A stretch of 64,000 nt of DNA, taken from Ixodes scapularis (taxonomy: Eukaryota > Arthropoda > Arachnida > Ixodida > Ixodidae). The DNA is taken from contig NW_024609837.1 of the NCBI RefSeq assembly GCF_016920785.2, forward strand, positions 25,855,533 through 25,919,532, in the 5' to 3' direction. Shown one piece after another: positions 34,111 to 45,318 of this stretch. A program made the translations under genes and the position numbers. The first letter of the stretch is position 1. Each line of letters begins with the position of its first letter. The notes under the pieces are model-generated. The model saw only the letters and a list, made by a program, of their open reading frames with translations, did not search any database and was not told the DNA's origin.

Positions 34111-34587
34111 CCCAACTGAGTGTTTTAGCAACGTTGCTTTATCGTTAATATGGTTTCTGTTAAACATCTAGAAATCTCAACGAAAGCTAAGCGTTTCTTT
34201 TACTCCAACAAGACTAAAAGAAACCAACGCGTGATCGAAAAAAAGAAAAAAACGGCAACACGTTATAATCGTTATAACTGGTTAAGTGTTCAATATACAC
34301 ATATGCTGTGTCAAGGCGAGAATGACTCGAGGCTTGAAAATTAGTGTACCTTAAGTTTATATTACTTACTTAATAACTCGCAACATCTCTTAATGAAATT
34401 TCTCCTGTGCTTTCTCTTAAGCGCTCGGGTGATTCTCGGTTTGTCGTGTTTTAGTGGAACGCTGCCTCGCTTCGCAAACACAGTTGAAATCCTCCTATCA
34501 ATATAATTTCCCTTTCGCTATCTAAATAAGAACATATACACTCGAAACACATTTTCCTTCCGTTAGTACCATTCGGAGCGTACGCAT
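34111..34587. other. No gene seen
   Basis: AT-rich intergenic sequence. The short frame 34150-34344 is Lys- and Tyr-rich and has no family features. Confidence 0.5.
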
Positions 34588-34945
34588 CTATAATTCTCTA
34601 CTCGACGTCACAAATAACAAGTCGCCCGTCATTGCCTGTGGGAACCAGAGTGAACTTGCACGTTTAAAACTTTCGTAAAAACAACATATATCCCCCGGAA
34701 GTTCCTTTCCCTTGCGGGACACAAACTTCAAGTAATGTAAGAAAGGAACCGACAGGCGAGCGCTCTCATCTTCCCTTTCGACTTCCCTTCCTTGAATCGC
34801 GCGGAGGTCAATGCCGTTGTCAATTAGAAGCCTCCTGACCTTATGCTGTTTGCAGCGCGAAGTGAAGCCGCGGACGTTCAGCGTCGCAACCTTCCGTTTA
34901 TCGAAAATGCTTGGCGCCCTCGCAAGTAAGGGACTCACATGTTGT
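34588..34945 (-). mobile_element. LINE APE-type endonuclease N-terminal fragment
   Basis: The minus strand reads KVATLNVRGFTSRCKQHKVR, then RLLIDNGIDLRAIQGREVER and a continuation with FLHYLKFVSRKGKELPGDIC. This is the start of the apurinic-type endonuclease of R1/I/CR1-like LINEs: TLN...(K)..VRRLL....IDV.A.QE. The catalytic Glu of 'QE' is replaced (AIQGREVE), and the fragment ends at a stop after about 116 codons, so it is inactive. Confidence 0.8.
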
Positions 34946-35036
34946 GGAAACCCTCACCAGGAGGCGGCTCAGACCCCAACAGCCGGTCGGCTTGTCCGGT
35001 TACCTTGACTCGGGCTTGGTCTTCAAAGGAGAGAGA

Positions 35037-35395
35037 GAGGGAAAAAACTTTATTGACTGAGGAAATGGGTCAAGCGGAATAGAGGTCATGGTGGTGGTGG
35101 TGGGCGAGGGGCCGAAGGCCCATCCACTTCTGGACGTCCTCTCCTTTATTTAGGTTGGTGGTCCCGTGGTGGACGGTCGGCCGATGCTTCCCGGCGACCT
35201 CTTCCGCCCTTTTGACCAGGCGGGCCCGTAGGTCTGGGTCGGGGCTGCGAAGCGAGGCCTCCCACCTCTCCTCAGAAGGGATTTCGGGGAAAAGATCCTG
35301 AGGGCATGCCCAGATGATGTGGGCCAGGTTGGCATGGGCGCCACATAAGGGGCACGCCGAAGTTGGATAAAGGCTGGGGTGGACATGGGTCATGG
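35037..35395 (-). mobile_element. LINE ORF2 C-terminus with zinc knuckle and 3' end
   Basis: The minus strand encodes CPLCGAHANLAHIIWACPQD followed by WEASLRSPDPDLRARLVKRA and EEVAGKH before a stop at about 35070. The CCHC pattern C-x2-C...H...C plus 'W...L.S.DP.....LV.RAE..A' is the end of tick R1/I-type LINE ORF2 proteins. AATAAAGTTTTTT follows on the minus strand at about 35047-35053, marking the 3' end. It is a 5'-truncated insertion. Confidence 0.8.
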
Positions 35396-35614
35396 TGGCC
35401 GGGTTGGGGAAAACTCCCGAAGCGGTTTGGTTTTCTGCGGCGCCGCCTTTGTTGGATCTACGTCATTTCTAACCCTTGATGAATCAACGTCGTGCTTTCG
35501 TGGCCGTTTCAATGGCATGCGCGCTGGCGTCGGCCATGTGGACGTCTTTGACCTGATGCTCCTCCGGGGTCACAATTACGCCGCGGATTGTTTTGTGGCG
35601 AATTGGCGAGGAAG
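35396..35614. other. Unassigned link between the LINE and unit A2
   Basis: No recognisable feature. A minus-strand frame (35484-35756) crosses into unit A2 without family motifs. Confidence 0.4.
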
Positions 35615-36815
35615 AAAACCTCAATATTTCAATAGTTTTCCGTGTAGAAGTTAATAAACCGAAAAGACAACGGATGCCTGTTTGGCGTTCAGTAAACTTT
35701 GGAGGTTTAATGTTAAAGTTATTTGGCAAAAGTAAAAGGGTGATTTCATGGTACATTTACTATTTCAGCAGATTGCTCCAGATCTCGGTGCCAAGACTCC
35801 CTAACGGCACCACACCCTCTGGGCAAGAAGCCTCCGAAATTGTACCTTTGAATATGCCAACTAAACTTTGTTAAGCATGAGGAAGATACATAGAAAGGGG
35901 GACAGGAAACTCTTACCTACACGATAGTCTTGTACTTAAATTTTGTTTGTGCCCACTCTATCCACCAAACCACAGCTCGGCTCGGTGACTTCAATGTATG
36001 TACCTATTGTGCGAGAAGCAGACAAACTTTTTCGCGTAGTGGGGTTTCCAACTATCCATAACTTTTAGTAGTGACACGCCGAAAATGGTGATGTAATATT
36101 TTTTCATCGTTCTTTTCGTGTTTTTTGTTTTTCCTTTGAGCAGTCCGTGTGGCAGAAAAGGCGGCGTCGGTGGGACGAAAGATTTCTGATTAGTCGGTAG
36201 TGTCATGACGTCACAGCCACGTGACATCAAGCGGGAATTTCAAAGAACACCCACGCAGACAAGCATGTACGACTTGGGACCGAGCGGAGGTTTATATGTT
36301 AAGCTATCGCGTTCCACTCCTAAAGGTGAAGCTTATGCGTCCTTCTGTCGTTTTTTTTTTTTTTTTTTTTTTGGGGGGGGGGGAATGTATCTAAAGACAC
36401 ACAACATCTACACAGAAGCAACACACATTTATTCCAACACTTCAGATCATCCTCTAGAAAGTACTAGAGTGCCTTGAATATAATGAACACTTCCACGCAT
36501 ATACGGAACAAACATCAAAGCTTTAAAACTGCATGTCAAATTCAAATGCTCTTCTAAAATACAGCCGACTGCCCCAGAAGGGTAAAAAAAATCACTTATA
36601 CATGCTAACCAGCTCCAGATTACACTCGGATGTTTTAGCACTCTTGTATTGCAAACAGTTCAGACAAAACGTATCCACCCAAATTCAACCTGGCGCGTTT
36701 GGGGAGATGTTTTTATATTATTTATGAACCTTTTGTGAAATGCCAGCGAGGCTGTAACACTTAGAGACATCTGTGTTTGTGCTAACGCAAGCTTAACAAC
36801 CCCATTGCAAAACCT

Positions 36816-37049
36816 CATTTGTATGCGAAATTTCTGTGTCCAATAAACACATATGAATTATACAAGGTATATAAGAACATATCAGAACAATATCAGAAAC
36901 TTGTGAGAAGTCTCGTATAAGTTTCTTTTAATGTTAATATATGTTCTTATACATATTATATGTTCTTATGCATGGTTCTTATATGTTCTTATATATCTTG
37001 CATGATGTATATGTGTCTATTAGACTGAACAAAATTTCTCATACAGGTG
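36816..37049. mobile_element. AT-rich fold-back (MITE-like) element, A2 copy
   Basis: A2 counterpart of 1210-1465. It is slightly shorter because one of the internal 'gttcttatat' repeats is missing, and the arms carry several substitutions. It is non-coding. Confidence 0.7.
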
Positions 37050-39450
37050 TTGTTGTTTTTTTGTTTTTGTTTTTTCCACTGGGAAACAGAGAATAATTTT
37101 ATTATTTCCTTATGTACTTGCACTGTTTGTGATAATCGAACCGTAGACATTGTATGCGTGCAAAAGCCTCGCGTTAGCCGGAGGCAACAAGTGAGCTATC
37201 GGCAGAACACGTAAATACCATATATAAATTGTGTAGACATCTTACTACATAGCCAAACTACAAGCACTCAATTTATTGCGAAAGCAATTTAAGTCAACGC
37301 GGCTATTTAACTAGACATGAGGGAAATGATCTTTAAAAATACTCAAACCTAATGAGCCGGTGCTTTTTGTGACAATTATTTTCTTCTTCTTTATTTTTTT
37401 TTTTTTTTAGGGTGTGCGACATAAACGGGACGTCCGTGTTAGTAAGCGCATTATATTATTTTTGAATCTCTACTTTCTCTGAGCCTGCTACTAAAACATC
37501 TCTTTTGTTTTTGCATCGCGTATTTTCTATGTTTAGGTTTCTAACCCAAATGATACCTCCGATAACTGCCGATGCATTCTCAGTTATTGTACACAAAATG
37601 TAGCTCTTTATTCACGGAGTTCTTCCCGATTTTAGAGCGTTCTTAAAACGTCCGTTAAGTTTTACTGTTTCTGTTTGCCTTAGCGCCTGTTTAAACGCCA
37701 ATTATTCATCAGGATCCAGAGAGCCTTTCAACTGAGGCACTGTCAAGATCAAGCATACGCGCACCTCCTACCCGCTTCTATGTGCTTACATCACCGCCTG
37801 CAAATCACGCACCACTGCCTACTTTCCATTACTCGCAGTTACGTCACCTGGCTTATTGAAAGATGTTTCACCAATCATGGCGCCCCCTTTCTCGGCACAT
37901 GTGCAGTCACTCTCCCAAGATCTCAACGAATGAACGACAGCGCTATCGAGCCGCTTGCCGACGAGCGCACCCAATCTCACGTATTTGTGGCTCAATAAAT
38001 TCTATCGCTAATTTATAAATGCTAAAATCGGCCCTTACATACAGGTTTTTCTTTTAGGATCTAAAAATTTCCGTAAAAAAGACCATGAATGCTACAATAA
38101 TGCGGTCTGCAGATGTGAGTTATGCGTCCTGGGGTACATGATATAGAGAAATAATCATCGCGATCTGTAGGGTAATTACGCAAAATTTGGTAATTTTAAG
38201 ATAAATTTAAGCTTGCTGAGCGTCAAAAAAAAAATTTAAAACTTGCTCAGCGACGAGAGAACCAGGAAATAAAAAAAACAATTTAGAAAAATTTGAGAAG
38301 CGTGGGAAATGTGATGGTGGCCGACAGTTTCTAGTCGTGCAACGGGCAAAATTCTGCCCCTGCAAAGACCCGGCCGCATGATAAGCGGCGGAACATCCGC
38401 GGGGTAGGCATTATGACACCCCTAGCCTTGCACATGTTGCACCGCGGAGAAGATTTCGACTCACCAACTCGATTCCCACGAGCCCAAACCTTTCTCAAAA
38501 TTTATTTGTTTTGTAATTTTTAGCGGAAGGTCTGCGAGTTTTCAATTTGAAAACTATATTTAATATACAAAATAAAACGAACTAACTAGTAAAATGTAGT
38601 TGTGTATCCGACTTATCGTGACGCTTACTCTCCTATGTTTTGTCCCACATGCTATCTAACTCACCTGCGCAGACATAATAAGTTCCGATTTCACGGCTTT
38701 TCTAAAAAAATTTGTAAAGTATAAAAAAAAGAAAAGACTATCGGCAATTAAGGACTCATATACTATACAGAAAATGAGCATCAAGTGTGTGTAAGAGACT
38801 CTCGGATGCACAATGAAGTTCTTTTCTAAAGTCCCTTGACACTTCTTTTACAAGTAACGACAAACGATATAAATGAGAAAACACATTCCCCTTGAAGCAA
38901 ATCTCGGCATGCAGTTCAAACCTCTGCTGTGAGCCGCCATTCGCTTCCTAAAATATGCACCGTCACCCAGTCGGCGCTTCAAAAAATGTCGCTACTTGTA
39001 GCGACATTCACAAAGCCCGTGCATCTTACAAACCACGGGCACTGTCTGAGTCGCGCGTTTTCCTTGTACGTAACATTAAGACGGGGTCACATTGCGTATC
39101 AAAAGACAGACTGCATTCAAAATTGAAAGCGAGTCACCGCAATATTGTTTTGAATGCCGTATGACAATCTTTTCGAAAACAAACTTGGCACGCGCAGTTT
39201 CAAACCAAGGACATTAAGGTGACTCTGTTTGCACACGGTATTTTGTGTGATGTATAAGCAGTGGACCCCGGTTTAAGTCTACAATAGCAGTGTGGAGATG
39301 TGTTCAAAAGATACATATAGTTATGAATCACACATGGTTCAAACGTGCTCGAGGTTTGTCCCCACATCATTACATCATCATGTCTGCAGTAAACACCGAG
39401 TCTGATGCCTGATGTAGGAGCAGAGTGAGTGCAACTTGCGTGACAACCCG
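37050..39450. other. Unit A2 intergenic; empty MITE site
   Basis: Corresponds to 1466-4369 of A1. At 37600-37612 the sequence 'agctctttattcac' is the uninterrupted target of the A1 MITE. No genes seen. A short extra piece 'gcgatctgtagggta' (about 38160-38175) is absent from A1. Confidence 0.6.
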
Positions 39451-41187
39451 CTACACAATGAATTCGAAAAAAAGCGCCAAACCACACAGGCAAAGCCCTA
39501 CACCCAGTATAACGAAGCATGGACGAAGGTCGTGCAATCTGAGCAGTTCTACTCTTAACGAATCACTCTCCATTTGGGAGACGCGTCGTCGGGTACGGTT
39601 GAACTCTGCCATCTGGGATGCGCGCAAGAACAGGCCAGCTTCAAGCGCTCTGCCGACGATTTCTCTTAGTTGTGCGCGGTACGGGGATGTACTCGTCATC
39701 TGGGGTCCGGTCACGATGGCTGAAACGTCACTGGTGGTTCTTACGTAGCCTCTGCTGTTCAGTTCGGTTTTAAGTTTATCCGGTTTAGGAAAGCCGGAAC
39801 CGAATATTCCGAAGACATCTTTTCCGTCATTACCGATATGAATTTGACCGGAGGGGTTCATACACTGGGCTCCAAACTTATAATTAGAGCTAACGTTGAT
39901 CTCAATCGCTTCGTCTAGGGGATATGTCAGGGTGCAGAGCCGGAAACCTTGCGAAATGGGAGTTGAGTTAGATGTAAACTCGGGCAGTGTACCGCTCATC
40001 GGTACATTGGCTAACAGAGATGTTAAGACTCCCTTATAACCTGTTGAAATAATTGTGACTGTCAAGAACCACGTGCCAAATACTATTCTAGAGGAGGTGA
40101 GCTGCGGAATGTGATGCGGTACTGGGTAACTTCGTTGCAGCAAACTTGACAAAAAAAGGACGCACACAAACGAAAACACTTTGGTTTTTACGTGTAGAAC
40201 CTTGCAGATCAAAGTACAAGTTAGAAGAGAAACAGCAAAGGAGGCCACAACCGCGATCCAAACATAGGGGCTTAGTGGTAATAAAAGCACCACCTCTTTC
40301 AAGAGCGGATCCGGACCTTTGGCATAGTATTCGTACCCTAACCTTTCGTAGTGCTGTACAGGAGATAAGTTAGGGGAAAATGTGTAGTGCGTAAAAACCC
40401 AGTTGAAGTAAAGCATCGACTTTGGGTCTTCTTGACACTTCTTAACGGCCCTTTTATACGAAGTTTCATTCGAGAACGGCCTCAGTTTGAAAGACGCGTT
40501 CTTATAGAGAATAATACTCTCGAGTACCTTAATGCTCGGGGACTCGCAAAAATAGGGATATTCGCATCTCAGTTTTATTAAATTCCCCTTTAAAGGAAGG
40601 TTGAGTACGGGTTTGAATTGATGGCCATTTTGATGGTCGGTCGTACAGTTAAGACAAGTCACTTCCCCATACCTTCCAAGCAGGACCTGTTGGTGGCGAA
40701 CGGTGACATTCAAGACATCACTGTAACTCACAGGAGAGACCTTCATGTACGTCCCGTTTGGCAACTGAGTTGTAACAGTACTGTGTGCACTCAAGCTTGC
40801 ACAAAATACATAGATGAGTAGATGGTATGTCCTAAATTGCCTGAGGATGATTTTCATCGACACGGGTTCTTTGCACACGACAAGCAGTACAGCGTGGAAC
40901 TCCGTGCTTGGGACTTCACAAATCGGCTCGTTGCAGAGGCCGTCTTCGTGCGCAAAGATTCTCAAAGAAATCGGTGTTGCCTTCAAGAATTCTGCGAAAA
41001 GCCAAGTCTCTCCTTCTCCAAACTCAGGTGGCAGTCCAACGTGCAGGTAAGTCATCTTGGTCACTTGGAGCAGGTGTTCTGCAAATCCTGGGGAGCGCAG
41101 GATGTCTTTCCAGTAGGGGCATAGATCAGATCCTGACCGTAGACTTTGCAGCAGGAGAGCAAGAAGTAGTATCTTGACGAGTATCAT
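39451..41187 (-). CDS. Ionotropic-receptor-like protein (A2), intact, 578 aa
   Basis: Single-exon gene from the ATG at 41187 to a stop at 39451. Residues 1-20 form a cleavable-looking signal peptide (MILVKILLLALLLQSLRSGS). The extracellular part (21-305) has N-glycosylation sites (NGT, NVT, NCT, NAS, NET) and many Cys. TM1 is about 306-328, a pore/TM2-like segment 337-351, and TM3 365-385 leading into STGYKGVLTSLL (381-392), at the place of the glutamate-receptor gate motif. The second lobe follows, and TM4 fills the last 25 residues (554-578) with no cytoplasmic tail. The layout S1-TM1-P-TM2-S2-TM3 and the resemblance of TM3/TM4 to the B-type protein point to a divergent ionotropic receptor, probably chemosensory. 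No conserved amino-acid-binding residues are recognisable. A TATA-like site lies about 60 bases upstream. Confidence 0.75.
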   Translation of the reverse strand: MILVKILLLALLLQSLRSGSDLCPYWKDILRSPGFAEHLLQVTKMTYLHVGLPPEFGEGETWLFAEFLKATPISLRIFAHEDGLCNEPICEVPSTEFHAVLLVVCKEPVSMKIILRQFRTYHLLIYVFCASLSAHSTVTTQLPNGTYMKVSPVSYSDVLNVTVRHQQVLLGRYGEVTCLNCTTDHQNGHQFKPVLNLPLKGNLIKLRCEYPYFCESPSIKVLESIILYKNASFKLRPFSNETSYKRAVKKCQEDPKSMLYFNWVFTHYTFSPNLSPVQHYERLGYEYYAKGPDPLLKEVVLLLPLSPYVWIAVVASFAVSLLTCTLICKVLHVKTKVFSFVCVLFLSSLLQRSYPVPHHIPQLTSSRIVFGTWFLTVTIISTGYKGVLTSLLANVPMSGTLPEFTSNSTPISQGFRLCTLTYPLDEAIEINVSSNYKFGAQCMNPSGQIHIGNDGKDVFGIFGSGFPKPDKLKTELNSRGYVRTTSDVSAIVTGPQMTSTSPYRAQLREIVGRALEAGLFLRASQMAEFNRTRRRVSQMESDSLRVELLRLHDLRPCFVILGVGLCLCGLALFFEFIV

Positions 41188-41246
41188 TGTTGTTGGAGGA
41201 TTGGTAGCAAAAATGCTGCCACTTCTTTACGAAGCCTCCCTACACT

Positions 41247-41262
41247 TATTATATTGCAACTT
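41247..41262 (-). promoter_or_regulatory. TATA-like element upstream of the A2 receptor
   Basis: On the minus strand 'gcaatataataagtg', about 60 bases upstream of the ATG at 41187 and identical to the A1 copy. Suggested core promoter; untested. Confidence 0.4.
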
Positions 41263-41812
41263 GGTGACCCTGTGTTGAAAAGGAGCTCTTTGCTTCGGAA
41301 ACAAAACAAGACAAGCAAACGCTGGCGTACTAGCTAGACTCGAATAAAGAGGCACTAAGAACCGTAAAGTGATCTCACTTCTAAAGGACTGAATGTGCGC
41401 CTAACCGTCCTATTGCCTAAAAGTTGCACCAGTTTTTGCGAGAAAATATGGTAAATTGCATCTATTCAGCAGACCTTCGCCACCTCATCTATTGACGGCC
41501 AGGTTGACATGGTACTTAATGCAGAATGACGTCATCGTTTCTTCACAATCAATACTCGACGGGCAAAATCAGGCAGCGAAAATGACCACACCCTTTTTGT
41601 AAATTGCGGTCATCGGGTATGAGCTGACGCCCACGGCAAGCACATTAGTGTATAGATCCACGATTGAACAGCAGCAAATTTTGAAAAGCTGTTTTGACTG
41701 CGCGCCTTTTTTAGATCGCAGATGTTTGGCGCCCGTTTCCAGGTTGAGCGGCGTCGGCGTCGGCGTCGACGTAACCTCGCGCGTTGCATTAAGGGACGTC
41801 ACAGTTTCCCCA

Positions 41813-41945
41813 ATAAATATAGCTGGGAATTTTTGGATACATTTTCCTCTATACTTAAAAGGAAAATTTTCGTTCATTTTCTCCTAAATTTAGCGCGAAA
41901 TGTTTCGCTACATTTCACGGTAAATTTAGCTAAAATTTTCCGCTG
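41813..41945. repeat. Cluster of 'aaatttagcg' repeats (A2)
   Basis: Four or five diverged copies of a roughly 25-40 base motif (variants of 'taaatttagcggggaaaattt'), matching 6735-6870 in A1. The same family reappears at 43100-43300. Confidence 0.55.
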
Positions 41946-43099
41946 AATGGGAGGGGAGAAGGAGAGGAGGAGGGAAGGATACGGAGGGGCAAAAGGGGCA
42001 TGCCCTTTCCTCCCTACCCTCCCCTCCTCCTCCTCAAGAGCTGCGCTCTAATTTCGCATTACAGAGAATTGTAAACGTCTTCCATTTTTTAATTAAAAAA
42101 AAAAGACGCAGAGAGATCCAAGTCTTCAAGTCCGAACAAGGGAACGGCGCACTGCGAACGGCGGTGGACAAATTTACTTCACCGACACATCAAACAATGG
42201 AGCCCTCCCGAAGGAGGTGGATCCGAGGGTACCGCATACAAGACGATTTATTTATGAAACTATTGTGCCATTTACAAAACAAATAAAGCAAACATATAGG
42301 AACATACCATCGGTTCTAGCAGTAGAGCTATATCATATTTTATTTTCGCGTGTCCTAAACCCTTTGAAGTCTAAACATAATTTCAGCCTCGCAATCGTTG
42401 AGCCAATTTATGTAATTTACGGCTATTGGCTTTTCCAGTCACTCTACTTGAAAGGTGTCCCTCCAGATTTCTTAGAGGGCACAATCGACAAATACCTCTG
42501 TCTACAGCGATCTTGCACATTTCTGTTCCGTATGGTCAAAAAACTTATTGCACTTTAAATAAATAAATAATTCTCTGTTTATAACGTCATCGAGCACAGT
42601 GGAACTCAGGAAGAGAGTCTAAAGTCGTAATTAACAAATTCATACGAAGAGGTTTTCTAGCCAACTTCTGGAATACGCTCTTTAACAGGTATACGTTTCA
42701 AATAAAATGTTGCGCGTTATCAAAATGCAGCATAGTTGTCGCTCGGACTTGAACAACAAAATTCTTATCTGTGCTATTCAGTGGCCAGGTTAGGCAGTCC
42801 AATATTTCACCATTCGAAAACTAATAAACAAAAATGGTATGGCGAATTGCTTGGCAATTGTGTTGGATACGTGAAACGTTGTTGCATCATAATCGTTTAG
42901 CGTCACATGACCTGAACAAGTAAAGGACGAGCGTGTTGTTAAGGGTGCTAAATATGAGGAATGGACAAAGGGACGGACAACAATGACAAGTATCAAATTT
43001 AGTGCCTGAATACCAATTCAGTTTTCCAGCTAAAGTTCGCGTGGAAACTAAATTTCTGTATAGGTCACATGACATGAAGTCCAGGTGACATCATATACC

Positions 43100-43300
43100 C
43101 CTCTAAATGTAGCGGGGAAACTAAACTTCTCTAAATGTAAGGGGACATCAACTTTCCGGCTAAATATAGCGAGAAAACTGACGTGAAGCCATGTGACATC
43201 ATTATCCCTGCTAAATTTAGCGGGAAAACTGATTTATTGTTAAGGTTGCGAGACGTCAATGTTTTCGATAAATTTAGCGGGGAAATTCTGACGTCATGTG
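43100..43300. repeat. Cluster of 'aaatttagcgggg' repeats
   Basis: The motif '[ct]taaat[gt]tagcggg(g)aaa' occurs at about 43100, 43128, 43162, 43210 and 43270 with 30-60 base spacing, separated by 'catgtgacatca'-like links. It is related to the clusters in both A units. Confidence 0.6.
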
Positions 43301-45214
43301 ACGTCACAACCCGCGGCTTCACGAAATGCGGCTCAAGAATTCCGGAGCAACTAGGGAAAGAACGTTTCACGTTAAAAACAAACCACCGGGAGGCTTGGTG
43401 AATGAGGAGACAGCACATTTTCACGCGGATTTGCAACGACTGCGCATCCTCATATAAAGAGATGCGGGCTAGTGGACTCGCGATGATTCACTATCAGAGC
43501 TCGATACAGAGGCAGTGAAAGTGCACGTCTATGCCAGAACAATTTACGAAGCAGCACAGCATAATCGAGCACTGCACAAGAACTACCAGCTCTAAAGCAT
43601 TTCTTCGGTGTGCCGCACAACCAAAGTCAGTCTTCACTCATTTGAACGAAATGTCACCATGATTGCAGATTGCCAAGCACGACACAGGCGATTCCCGTAG
43701 CTAAATTGTGCATCCAAATACATTAAACACGCTTAACTGCAGACCTCAAAGAATCTGATGGTCAACAAGAGCTTAAAAACGTCGCGTTAAAATTTATCCT
43801 AGCGATATCCGAATCAATACAAGGTCAGAACAATGCAGGGCCGATTGTCTCTTTCGTGGCAATATCCCCTTCGATCACCAGCGAAATGAACACCGTTCCT
43901 CCGTATTTCCACGTTATACCTACATGAGGGGCCACATTGAACTTTAAAGTCGCTTTCGACCAGCTTCACATGGCGGCTCCCGCGTCTGAAATTAACTCGC
44001 TGAAGCCAACGAGAACGAACAACGCATCCGACAAGCTCCAGCGAACGTTCCGGCTCAGGTGGGGCCAGCCGCTGCCTGGGCGCTGCCATCTTTCCTGGCA
44101 CGTCCCGTATTTAGTTTGGTCATGTGACGAGTAGTCATATTTGCGTACAGTGGCAGCGGCCTGGGGGGGGGGGGGGGGTCACTTTTGTGTGGAGGCCGGA
44201 AATCGGGTTTATCGCTCTAAGCACCTCTACCTCGTTGAACAACACATACGTAAGTCTCCGCCCGAGGTTTTCATTCACTATCTTGTGCTGACCAAAATAA
44301 AATTCCAACATGACACTCAGTCGCTCGCCGCAAAGTGTGATTCAGAAAAGGCGATAGGTGTACGTCCAACTAAGATGCCAATCCAAACCATCGAAGGAAA
44401 CATCGCAAAAAGGGGACCGACCTTTTTATTTTACTCTTCAGATGTATCACGCGACGGTTATCTCGCAACTCCAAAGCGGCTGAGAATAAGCCTAAACCAG
44501 CCATCTTTACAACCGCCCACACACAGATCGGGTGCGATCAGTCTGTAAAAAGCAAAGCCTTCCAGTAGCGTCCTAATACTCAAGCGAGAGTCCTGAGTGT
44601 TGACATGTTACTGCTCGATAATCTTGGTATCTGCTAAGTGACACTAGAAACAAGAAAAAAGATGGCTCCCACACTAGCACAGACAGAGATTCAGCTAGGC
44701 ATCCTACCTCCGAGCAGGTATACGAGTTCCGCCCTCTACGTAGCCGCACAGTACAGCGGCCGGTCCCAGCAACCGTGCGAATCACCAACGTCCGTCAGTA
44801 ATCAGGGCTGAATCTGGCGAGAATGCGCGCCATCGAGACAGGCACCATGAAGACACTCGCACGAGAGTAAGGTTGAAAATTTCACCGCACGACGACAACC
44901 TTGGGATCTATCTAGCGTCTCGGATGACGCGGGCCTGCGGCCTTTCACACCCCCGATACTGGCGCCATCTAGGAATCGCGCATCAACCACATAACAATCC
45001 GCGCGCCATCTGGATTTTGAAAGGGGCAAAAAAAAAGATCGAGAGGTTTCGCGCCCTCTAAACAATACGAACACACGGGAGTGCTAACAAGCATTAGTTT
45101 TGTGTATGCTCTGAAGTACGACGGTTTCTCGGGGTTTGAAAGGTAGGGGGAAAAAAATTTGTTGTGTGTATGTTTATTCAGCCGGAAGTTAGTCTGCCTC
45201 AGTTCGCCCCTGCC

Positions 45215-45318
45215 CGTTTCGATCTGGATGATCATCGCACCGGTGTGCGGTCGTGTATCACTACTGCGTGGTGCACGTTAAAGACCCCAGATTTGCGGTT
45301 GTACTGCACTGGCTAAAT
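45215..45318 (+). mobile_element. SINE-like core with 'gtgcacgttaaagaccccag'
   Basis: The string 'caccggtgtgcgg...ggtgcacgttaaagacccca' matches a conserved 3' segment that I know from tRNA-derived SINEs and related LINE tails in ticks and other invertebrates. No clear A/B boxes are visible, so it is probably a 5'-truncated, diverged copy. Confidence 0.45.

Larger units (their letters stand above)
35615..42931. repeat. Segmental duplication, copy A2
   Basis: Second copy of the A unit, same orientation as 1-7857. It holds the intact version of the minus-strand receptor-like gene and the empty target site of the MITE found in A1. Its left edge abuts about 220 bp of unassigned sequence downstream of a LINE fragment (35037-35395). 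Its right edge ends at about 42931, after which A1 and A2 are unrelated. Confidence 0.95.
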
